From: an uncultured Bacteroidales bacterium
Lineage (GTDB): Bacteria; Bacteroidota; Bacteroidia; Bacteroidales; UBA932
Direction: 5' to 3'
NCBI GenBank assembly: GCA_945912085.1
Contig: CAMEBJ010000080.1
Coordinates: 1 to 5,975 of the forward strand
DNA length: 5,975 bases
Made by a program: the position numbers and the translations under genes. Under the pieces are notes generated by a model that worked only from the letters and a program-made list of their open reading frames with translations, ran no database searches and was not told the origin of the DNA. Shown piece by piece: positions 1 to 5,975 of this stretch (position 1 is its first letter; each line of letters starts with the position of its first letter).

Positions 1-564
1 GGAAACACGGATCGAGTCCTGATTTTTTCCGGGAGGATGACGCGGGTCAAGCGGCTTGACCTGCTTGTGGATGCCCTGGTGCTGTTGCAGAGTGCAGGAT
101 TCCGCTGCAATGCCGTTCTGGTCGGTGACGGGGAATGCCGACGGGAGTTGGAGGCGTCAGTCAGGGAAAAAGGTGTTGCAGAAAGAGTCTGGTTTTACGG
201 GGAATGTTACGACGAGGAGCGACTCTCGGAGCTGATTTTCAACGCTGACCTCTGCCTCTCACCCGGCAATGTCGGACTGACGGCCATACACGCGATGAGG
301 TACGGCACACCGGTTGCCACCCACAATGATTTTGAAACTCAGATGCCGGAATATGAGGCGGTAATCCCCGGGAAAACCGGTGTTTTGTTCGAAAAGGACG
401 ACCCTGCTTCGATTGCCGCTGCGGTGTTGGACTGGTTCACAAAGGGGCCTGACAGGGAAACTGTCAGGGGGGAGTGTCTCAGAAATCTTTCCGAACGGTG
501 GAATTCCGATGCCCAGATGGAAATTTTCAGGACTGTTCTGGGATCATATTCTTGCGGGAAGTGA
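1..564 (+). CDS. GT4-type glycosyltransferase, C-terminal half (5' end outside window)
   Basis: This is the C-terminal nucleotide-sugar-binding Rossmann domain of a GT-B, family GT4 (Glycos_transf_1) enzyme, expected to transfer a sugar from an NDP-sugar to a growing glycan on the cytoplasmic face of the membrane. Frame 1 is open from base 1, and the 12 codons before the first ATG (position 37) already encode family sequence: the stretch VLIFSGRMTRVKRLD is the usual start of this domain, so the gene begins upstream and 37 is an internal Met. 187 residues are visible. Seen next: LVGDGECRREL (visible residues 40-50), VWFYGE (63-68), the donor-site loop SPGNVGLTAIHAMRYGTPV (87-105), and PGKTGVLFEKDD near residue 130. 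In that loop the two glutamates of the canonical EX7E motif are replaced by Gly89 and His97. The gene ends 2 bp before a flippase gene, consistent with a surface-polysaccharide operon. Donor and acceptor cannot be told from the sequence. Confidence 0.9.
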   Translation, partial: GNTDRVLIFSGRMTRVKRLDLLVDALVLLQSAGFRCNAVLVGDGECRRELEASVREKGVAERVWFYGECYDEERLSELIFNADLCLSPGNVGLTAIHAMRYGTPVATHNDFETQMPEYEAVIPGKTGVLFEKDDPASIAAAVLDWFTKGPDRETVRGECLRNLSERWNSDAQMEIFRTVLGSYSCGK

Positions 565-566
565 TT

Positions 567-1823
567 ATGTTTGACAGGTTTGTGAAATATGCAAAGTCCG
601 TCGGGACTTATTTTGGCGCCACCCTGATTCCGATGGTGCTGATGGCTCTTGTCAATCCTCTGATAGCCTTGAATATGTCACCTGAGGACTATGCTGTCTC
701 GGGCTACTACACTTCATTTGCCGCCCTGTTCTCTCCCGTGATAGTTTTTTATATGATAAACTATTACAACAAAAGGTACTACGAAACTTCTCCCGAGGAA
801 CGTCTCCGACTGAGAGCCCTGCTTTTCAAGGCTCTGATTCTTTTCTCCGGGGCTGTCTCCCTGCTCTGTCTTGCTGTCCTTGGTGGTTTCATCTGCCTTT
901 TCAGGCCTGATTTCGAGTTCCCTTTCTTTCCTTATGCCGCCCTGATGGTGTTTGCCATCCCTCTGACCGGTATTTACAAACTCGAGCAGGCGGAATTCCG
1001 TATGTCAAGGGATGCATCCGGGTATTTCAGACTGACCGTCACTGCAGGAGTTGTCCTTGTCGCAGCCAATCTTTTCTTCGTTGTTCTCCTCAGGATGGGG
1101 GCGGTGGGAAAACTTCTGGCTCCCCTTGCAGCGAACCTCTCGATTTTTGTGTATCTCCTGGTGAAGCACAGGAATCTGTTTTTCATCCGCACCGAATTCA
1201 GGGAATTCCGCACTGTGCTTTCATTCTGCCTTCCGCTTGCTTTCGGAGCAATGCTGGGATATTTTTTCAACGGCTATGACAGGACCTATCTGGAGACACT
1301 CCCGGACACTGTCGAGTACGGAAACTACATAGTCGGTTCGCAGATAGCCGGTTACCTGACCTCGCTCTCGACAGCAGTGACTTCCACGTTCCAACCGGAC
1401 CTGTATGAATCCGTTGCAAAGCGCAACAGGGGAATGCTTCTGCGTTCCTGTGTCCTGCAAATTGCAATCATTGCCCTTGGAGTTGCCGTGTTCGTGATGT
1501 TCTGTCCTCTGGTTGTGCGCCTTCTCACGGCAGGACGCTATGTCGCCGCTGCACCCTACGCGAGAATCATAGCTTTCTCCACTCTTGCCTCATCGTTATA
1601 TTTCATATTGAACAATTACACCATAGCCAGAGGCTATCCAAGGCTCTACCTCTACACGACTTTGGTTGGAAGTATAATCACGATGATGGCCTATCCTTCT
1701 GTAGTTGAGGCCTTTGGATATAATGGAGGCGCTCTTATGACCTCTGTCTCATATCTGATTCTCATTTCCCTCAATGTCATATTTCTTCTTGTCACAAGGC
1801 TTTTTCGCCTCCGCAGGTGCTGA
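567..1823 (+). CDS. MOP-superfamily polysaccharide flippase (Wzx-like)
   Basis: This predicted inner-membrane protein of 418 aa probably flips undecaprenyl-linked oligosaccharide from the cytoplasmic to the periplasmic face (polysaccharide transport/Wzx branch of the MOP superfamily). By eye it has about 12 hydrophobic segments, near residues 14-36, 45-67, 85-112, 117-137, 155-176, 180-200, 218-236, 252-274, 291-320, 331-350, 360-380 and 386-410, with an Arg-rich C-terminus (RLFRLRRC). A YDRTYL sequence after the seventh segment (residues 237-242) matches the D-R/K position common in this family. The start at 567 (MFDRFVKYAKSVG) is chosen because it lies 2 bp after the upstream TGA and begins directly before helix 1. 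The in-frame ATG at 474 would add 31 polar residues and overlap the glycosyltransferase by about 90 bp. The spacing suggests translational coupling. The exact substrate is unknown. Low sequence conservation in this family makes Wzx an inference from topology and neighbour. Confidence 0.85.
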   Translation: MFDRFVKYAKSVGTYFGATLIPMVLMALVNPLIALNMSPEDYAVSGYYTSFAALFSPVIVFYMINYYNKRYYETSPEERLRLRALLFKALILFSGAVSLLCLAVLGGFICLFRPDFEFPFFPYAALMVFAIPLTGIYKLEQAEFRMSRDASGYFRLTVTAGVVLVAANLFFVVLLRMGAVGKLLAPLAANLSIFVYLLVKHRNLFFIRTEFREFRTVLSFCLPLAFGAMLGYFFNGYDRTYLETLPDTVEYGNYIVGSQIAGYLTSLSTAVTSTFQPDLYESVAKRNRGMLLRSCVLQIAIIALGVAVFVMFCPLVVRLLTAGRYVAAAPYARIIAFSTLASSLYFILNNYTIARGYPRLYLYTTLVGSIITMMAYPSVVEAFGYNGGALMTSVSYLILISLNVIFLLVTRLFRLRRC

Positions 1824-1828
1824 CGCAT

Positions 1829-1859
1829 TTTGAAGAAATGATGAGAATTATTATATTTG
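1829..1859 (+). promoter_or_regulatory. Bacteroidota-type promoter for secA (TTTG-N19-TATATTTG)
   Basis: A -33 element TTTG (1829-1832) and a -7 element TATATTTG (1852-1859) are separated by 19 bp. This matches exactly the Bacteroidota primary sigma-factor consensus TTTG / TAnnTTTG with its usual spacing. It lies wholly inside the 59-bp gap between the flippase stop and secA. Initiation a few bases downstream would give a leader of only about 15-20 nt before the secA ATG. The location separates the secA unit from the polysaccharide genes. Confidence 0.8.
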
Positions 1860-1882
1860 CAGGTTGTTAAATAGGGATTATT

Positions 1883-4800
1883 ATGTCTTTTACAGATATT
1901 TTCAAAAAGATTTTCGGTTCTAAGGCGGAGCGTGACCTCAAGCAGCTTCGCCCGATTCTTGACAAGGTGCTGGCCGCCTATGAGACGGTGGACAAACTTT
2001 CGGATGACCAGCTGAGGGCAAAGACCGAGCAGTTGAAAAAATTGATAGCAGACAGGATTTCTGCTGACAGGCAGCGAATTGAGGAAATAAAGGCAGAGCT
2101 GGAGAAGGATATTCCTGTGGAGCAGAAAGAGAAGTTGGCTTCCGAATCGGACAAACTTACCAAGAAGGTTGACGAGGAGGTTGAGGCTGTTCTGAATGAA
2201 ATACTCCCCGAGGCTTTCGCCGTGATGAAGTCCACTGCACGCAGGTTCAAGGAGAATGCCGTGATCGAGGTTGCCGCGACGGATTTCGACCGTGACCTTG
2301 CCGCCACGAAGGATTTCGTGGAGATTCAGGGTGACAAGGCCTTGTGGCACAACCACTGGATGGCCGGTGGAAACGAAATCGTCTGGGATATGGTTCACTA
2401 CGACGTGCAGCTCATCGGAGGTATCGTGCTCCATCAGGGCAAGATTGCCGAGATGGCCACCGGTGAGGGAAAGACCCTTGTTGCCACACTCCCGGTTTTC
2501 CTGAATGCCCTTGCAGGGATGGGAGTGCATGTTGTGACTGTTAACGACTACCTCTCGAAACGAGACTCGGAGTGGATGGGACCTCTCTATATGTTCCACG
2601 GTCTTTCAGTTGACTGCATTGACAAACACCAGCCGAACAGCGAGGCCCGCAAGAAGGCCTACGCCTGCAGCATTACTTTCGGTACGAACAATGAATTCGG
2701 TTTCGATTACCTGAGGGACAATATGGCGGTTTCGCAGAAGGATCTTGTTCAGAAGAAACACCATTACGCCATTGTCGATGAGGTTGACTCCGTGCTCATT
2801 GATGATGCCCGTACTCCTCTGATTATCTCCGGTCCGGTGCCAAAGGGTGACGACCAGCAGTTCCTGGAGTTCAAACCGTATGTGGAGCGTCTGGTGAACA
2901 ACCAGAGGACATTGGTTACCAATACTCTGAACGAAGCGAAGAAACTCATTGCAGCAGGCGACGAGAAGGAGGGAGGAAAACTTCTGCTCAGGGCCTACAA
3001 GGGACTTCCGAAGTACAAGCCTCTCATCAAGTATCTCAGTGAACCGGGTATCAAGCAACTCCTTCAGAAAACGGAGAATTACTACATCCAGGACAATGAG
3101 AGGGAGATGCCGGTTGTGACCGACCCGCTCTACTTCGTAATCAATGAGAAACAGCATTCCGTCGATATGACGGACAATGGACACGACCTTCTGGCCGGCT
3201 CCCTCGACGATTCGAAATTCTTCATCCTGCCGGATGTGGGTTCCGCAATTGCGGAGATTGAAAAATCAGATCTTCCTTCTGGGGAGAAAACCGCGAAGAA
3301 GGACGGGATAATGGCGGACTTCGCCCTGAAATCCGAGCGAGTGCACACTGTCAATCAGCTCCTTAAGGCGTATGCGATGTTCGAGAAGGATGTCGATTAC
3401 GTCATAATGGACAACAAGGTGAAGATCGTGGACGAGCAGACCGGCCGTATAATGGAAGGCCGCCGCTGGAGCGACGGACTCCATCAGGCTGTCGAGGCGA
3501 AGGAAAATGTCAAGGTGGAGGCTGCAACGCAGACATTTGCAACAATCACCCTGCAGAACTATTTCCGTATGTACCACAAACTTGCAGGTATGACAGGTAC
3601 TGCGGAGACCGAGGCCGGGGAGTTCTGGTCCATCTACAAGCTTGACGTCGTGGTCATCCCGACGAACAAGCCGATTGCAAGAATAGACCAGAACGATTTG
3701 ATATACAAGACAAAGAAGGCGAAATACGAGGCTGTCATCAACAGGATTGTCGAACTGACCGCCGAAGGCAGGCCTGTGCTTGTCGGAACGACAGACGTCG
3801 AGACTTCCGAACTCCTGAGCAGAATGCTCAGACTCAGGGGAATCCAGCATCAGGTCTTGAATGCCAAGCAGCACGCCCGTGAGGCAGAGATTGTTGCACA
3901 CGCTGGTCAGAAGAGTACCGTGACGATTGCCACCAATATGGCTGGTCGTGGTACCGACATCAAACTTTCCGATGAGGTCCGCAAGGCCGGTGGTCTTGCC
4001 ATCATTGGAACGGAACGTCACGACAGCCGCCGTGTGGACAGACAGTTGCGTGGACGTGCAGGTCGTCAGGGAGACCCGGGAACTTCGACATTCTATGTTT
4101 CCCTTGAGGACAAGCTGATGCGTCTGTTCGGATCTGAAAGAATCGCTGGGGTGGTTGACAAACTTGGAATGGAGGACAACGAGGCCCTTGAGGCTCCGAT
4201 GCTGTCAAGTTCAATCGAGAGAGCACAGAAGAAGGTCGAAGAAAACAATTTTGGAATAAGGAAGAGACTCCTCGAGTACGACGATGTAATGAACTCCCAG
4301 AGGGAGGTCATATATACCAGAAGACGCAACGCCCTTTCGGGCGAGAGAGTTGAAATCGATGTGATGAACACGATGCAGGATATGGCGGAGATTATCGTGG
4401 AGGTGACTGACGGATATGATTTTGAGTCGTTCAACGAGTATCTGATGCGCTCCCTGTCAATCGAGTCCGGATTCACACCTGAATTCTACGGAAATGCAAA
4501 GTCGCAGCAGATAACTGAGGCTCTTTTCAGGAATATGCTTGAGGTTTACCGCAGGAGGATGGACACGATGGCTCAGAAGGCATTCCCGGTCATTAAGGAT
4601 GTCTTTGAAAAACAGGGCTCGCTGTACCAGAACATCGCAATCCCGATTTCGGACGGACGCAAGGTTCTCACCCTGTCTGTAAACCTCCAGAAGGCGTATG
4701 AGACCGAAGGCAGGGAAATTGCCCGCGCCCTTTCGAAGACAATCACCCTCTACCAGATTGATGAGCATTGGAAAGAGCACCTCAGGGATATGGATGATCT

Positions 4801-5155
4801 GAAGCAGTCGGTTCAGAATGCCACCTACGAGCAGAAAGATCCGCTTCTGATTTACAAGTTCGAGAGTTTCAATCTCTTCAAGGATATGCTTGAAGCCCTG
4901 AACAAGGATGTGCTTTCATTCCTCTTCCGTGCCCACATTCCTTTGAGAGATGCCTCACAGCCTCCTCGTCAGGCTCCCATCCAGCGCAAACCGGATCTGA
5001 GCCAGATGCAGACCAGCAGAACGGACCTGGTGACCAACGGACCGGACCAGAAGAGCAAGATGCCTGTCCACGCAGAGAAGACTGTAGGCAGGAATGACCC
5101 TTGTCCATGCGGATCGGGAAAGAAGTACAAGAACTGCCACGGTAAAAATGTGTAA
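1883..5155 (+). CDS. secA: Preprotein translocase ATPase SecA
   Basis: SecA is the motor that drives unfolded preproteins through SecYEG, cycling between cytosol and inner membrane. Motifs in order: N-terminal [23 protein letters not shown] (108-114); [10 protein letters not shown] (171-180); Walker A ATGEGKT (192-198); [11 protein letters not shown] (272-282); Walker B DEVD (299-302) in [16 protein letters not shown]; the PPXD region about 315-480; [16 protein letters not shown] (526-541); MTGTAETE (570-577); NBD2 motifs [10 protein letters not shown] (684-693) and [11 protein letters not shown] (721-731); the helical scaffold and wing region from about 735; and a C-terminal zinc site [13 protein letters not shown] (C1074, C1076, C1085, H1086), which also contacts SecB in proteobacteria. 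At 1090 aa it is about 190 residues longer than E. coli SecA (901 aa). The excess comes mainly from insertions near 56-102, 124-170 and 320-410. An in-frame TAA at 1868-1870, with no start codon after it before 1883, fixes the start. Intact and probably essential. Confidence 0.99.
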   Translation: MSFTDIFKKIFGSKAERDLKQLRPILDKVLAAYETVDKLSDDQLRAKTEQLKKLIADRISADRQRIEEIKAELEKDIPVEQKEKLASESDKLTKKVDEEVEAVLNEILPEAFAVMKSTARRFKENAVIEVAATDFDRDLAATKDFVEIQGDKALWHNHWMAGGNEIVWDMVHYDVQLIGGIVLHQGKIAEMATGEGKTLVATLPVFLNALAGMGVHVVTVNDYLSKRDSEWMGPLYMFHGLSVDCIDKHQPNSEARKKAYACSITFGTNNEFGFDYLRDNMAVSQKDLVQKKHHYAIVDEVDSVLIDDARTPLIISGPVPKGDDQQFLEFKPYVERLVNNQRTLVTNTLNEAKKLIAAGDEKEGGKLLLRAYKGLPKYKPLIKYLSEPGIKQLLQKTENYYIQDNEREMPVVTDPLYFVINEKQHSVDMTDNGHDLLAGSLDDSKFFILPDVGSAIAEIEKSDLPSGEKTAKKDGIMADFALKSERVHTVNQLLKAYAMFEKDVDYVIMDNKVKIVDEQTGRIMEGRRWSDGLHQAVEAKENVKVEAATQTFATITLQNYFRMYHKLAGMTGTAETEAGEFWSIYKLDVVVIPTNKPIARIDQNDLIYKTKKAKYEAVINRIVELTAEGRPVLVGTTDVETSELLSRMLRLRGIQHQVLNAKQHAREAEIVAHAGQKSTVTIATNMAGRGTDIKLSDEVRKAGGLAIIGTERHDSRRVDRQLRGRAGRQGDPGTSTFYVSLEDKLMRLFGSERIAGVVDKLGMEDNEALEAPMLSSSIERAQKKVEENNFGIRKRLLEYDDVMNSQREVIYTRRRNALSGERVEIDVMNTMQDMAEIIVEVTDGYDFESFNEYLMRSLSIESGFTPEFYGNAKSQQITEALFRNMLEVYRRRMDTMAQKAFPVIKDVFEKQGSLYQNIAIPISDGRKVLTLSVNLQKAYETEGREIARALSKTITLYQIDEHWKEHLRDMDDLKQSVQNATYEQKDPLLIYKFESFNLFKDMLEALNKDVLSFLFRAHIPLRDASQPPRQAPIQRKPDLSQMQTSRTDLVTNGPDQKSKMPVHAEKTVGRNDPCPCGSGKKYKNCHGKNV

Positions 5156-5167
5156 ATAATCAACAAT

Positions 5168-5602
5168 ATGGCGAAAATAGAGCAAACCGTGAATGTGAAT
5201 TCCATCAGCAGGATTTCTTCCGGTACATATTTCAAGGGTGAACTGAGTTCACCGTACGATTTGAGGATAGATGGATTCTTTGACGGAAAGATCTATTCCA
5301 AGGGAAGGGTTGTGATAGGGGAGAGTGCCAATGTCTCAGGAGAGATAATTTGCGAGAATGTGGATTTGTGGGGAACGATGAATGGAAATTTCCACGTGAA
5401 GGATACCCTTGTGCTGAAGAGTGACTGCAATATGACAGGGGAATTGCACACCCGAAAACTCTTTGTGGAGCTCGGAGCAATTTTCAATGGATCCTGCAGG
5501 ATGATTTCCGAGAAGGAATACGATGCACTCGTTTCCAAGTCGGAACTTCCCGGCAAGATGAACGGACCGGCCTCACCTGCTGTCGAGGCTCCGAAAAAAT
5601 AG
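5168..5602 (+). CDS. Bactofilin (polymer-forming cytoskeletal protein)
   Basis: This is a 144-aa protein with the bactofilin beta-helix domain (DUF583, PF04519) at about residues 14-112, recognised by DLRIDGFFDGKI (31-42), GRVVIGESANVSGEI (46-60), a WGTMNGNF turn (68-75) and GELHTRKLFVELGAIFNG (91-108). The recurring glycine-bounded hydrophobic strands are typical of the right-handed beta-helix that polymerises without nucleotide. A short flexible tail rich in Pro, Ala and Lys follows, and the N-terminus has about 13 variable residues; both flanks are usual in the family. Bactofilins scaffold cell-wall or envelope enzymes at the inner membrane and affect cell shape or polarity; the partner here is unknown. 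No transmembrane segment is seen. The gene starts 12 bp after the secA TAA, which is itself in the same frame, so no longer start is possible. No promoter was found in the gap, so co-transcription with secA is likely. Confidence 0.93.
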   Translation: MAKIEQTVNVNSISRISSGTYFKGELSSPYDLRIDGFFDGKIYSKGRVVIGESANVSGEIICENVDLWGTMNGNFHVKDTLVLKSDCNMTGELHTRKLFVELGAIFNGSCRMISEKEYDALVSKSELPGKMNGPASPAVEAPKK

Positions 5603-5616
5603 GTGAATCTTACAAT

Positions 5617-5975
5617 GGGGATGTTTTGGTTTTGACAGCATCTGACATTGGATGGTAAGCACGCCGGGCGTCGGTGGTTAGCCCGTTAATCTCAGCCTCC
5701 AAACAATTAGTTGGCAACAACAATTATGCACTCGCTGCCTAATTTACCAAGTAAATTAGCTTAATCCCTGCCGCCAAGGCTGCGGCAGCGACGAGTATCC
5801 CTCCGTTCTTTAGGCCGGTTATGAAAGGAAACAGGGGTATCATCCAAACCGGATGCGGTGGCAGACTCCTCTAAAGCCACTCAAGTCTCAGAGGATAAGT
5901 CCACGGTGGCCCGTCTTCCGGCAGCCATGGACCGACAACCAAAGGCAGACTAAGCGTGTAGAAAGCTCTCTGGTG
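5617..5975 (+). ncRNA. ssrA: Transfer-messenger RNA (tmRNA), 3' end outside window
   Basis: tmRNA rescues stalled ribosomes: it accepts alanine, enters the A site with SmpB, and templates a degradation tag. Seen here: the 5' acceptor strand GGGGATG; the conserved TTTTGAC segment of the tRNA-like domain (5630-5636); a PK1 stem CGGGC/GCCCG (5665-5669 with 5681-5685); a resume region and tag frame ending at a stop at 5740-5742; a hairpin TAATTTAC/GTAAATTA with a 3-nt loop over the stop (5740-5758); a GC-rich stem CTGCCGC/GCGGCAG (5768-5774 with 5782-5788), probably part of the next pseudoknot; and GACTAAGCGTGTAG (5948-5961), which matches the E. coli GACUAAGCAUGUAG before the 3' tRNA half. The T arm and CCA end lie beyond the window; roughly 40 nt are probably missing, giving about 400 nt in total. 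The 5' end is placed at the acceptor strand by analogy, where RNase P normally cuts. It is the standard one-piece form, with no sign of circular permutation. Confidence 0.96.
5713..5742 (+). other. tmRNA proteolysis-tag reading frame (GNNNYALAA-stop)
   Basis: Inside the tmRNA, TTAGTT is followed by GGC AAC AAC AAT TAT GCA CTC GCT GCC TAA, giving GNNNYALAA. The YALAA end is the usual bacterial degron read by ClpXP-type proteases. The TTAGTT upstream parallels the UAGUC determinant before the E. coli resume codon, which supports GGC as the resume codon. A glycine first residue is what I recall for Bacteroidales tags (GETNYALAA, GENNYALAA). Confidence 0.9.

Noticed and set aside
474..566. Longer flippase start at ATG 474
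   Set aside because: It would overlap the glycosyltransferase by about 90 bp and add a polar, non-family N-terminus; the ATG at 567 directly precedes the first membrane helix.
1797..1810. AGGC-TTTTTC-GCCT hairpin at the flippase end as a terminator
   Set aside because: Only a 4-bp stem, with the T-run in the loop rather than after it, and it lies inside the coding sequence.
1691..2599. Long antisense open frame (302 codons) across the end of the flippase and the start of secA
   Set aside because: It is the complement of clearly coding sequence, has no recognisable domain, and crosses the secA promoter and start. It is a shadow of the sense frame.
3266..4021. Antisense open frame (251 codons) within secA
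   Set aside because: Composition follows the reverse complement of conserved SecA motifs; no family resemblance or promoter.
5611..5616. TACAAT directly before the tmRNA as a -10 element
   Set aside because: It abuts the mature 5' end, so initiation from it would fall inside the tmRNA, and no matching upstream element is present; the Bacteroidota consensus also differs.
5740..5788. Two strong hairpins (5740-5758 and 5768-5788) as independent regulatory elements or terminators
   Set aside because: They fall inside the tmRNA, where a helix over the tag stop and downstream pseudoknots are expected, and no T-run follows.

Overview
This window looks like a chromosomal segment from a member of the Bacteroidota, most likely Bacteroidales. 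Four signs support this. SecA is very long (1090 aa) and carries lineage-type insertions. A textbook Bacteroidota promoter (TTTG-N19-TATATTTG) stands in front of it. Gene starts lack convincing Shine-Dalgarno sites and have A/T-rich leaders. The tmRNA encodes a glycine-initiated tag, GNNNYALAA, close to what I recall for Bacteroidales. Genus cannot be assigned from this sequence.

Layout, all on the + strand. Positions 1-564 hold the C-terminal half of a GT4-type glycosyltransferase whose gene begins upstream of the window. Two bases after its stop, 567-1823 encodes a roughly 12-helix MOP-superfamily polysaccharide flippase (Wzx-like). These two look like the tail of a surface-polysaccharide operon. 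A 59-bp gap (1824-1882) carries the promoter for a second unit: secA (1883-5155), then a bactofilin gene 12 bp later (5168-5602), then the tmRNA gene ssrA, which starts 14 bp after the bactofilin stop (5617) and runs off the window end (about 359 nt visible).

The first unit builds a lipid-linked glycan and moves it across the inner membrane. The second groups housekeeping functions: the Sec translocase motor, a polymer-forming cytoskeletal protein, and the ribosome-rescue RNA. I see no terminator and no recognisable promoter between secA and ssrA, so read-through followed by processing of the tmRNA 5' end is plausible.

No stretch over 300 bases lacks a gene. I saw no mobile element, CRISPR array, tRNA or defence system, and I do not think the window contains an undescribed system. 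The points worth a second look are modest: a glycosyltransferase lacking both glutamates of the EX7E motif, the SecA insertions, the secA promoter, the tag variant and the close packing of ssrA behind the bactofilin gene.
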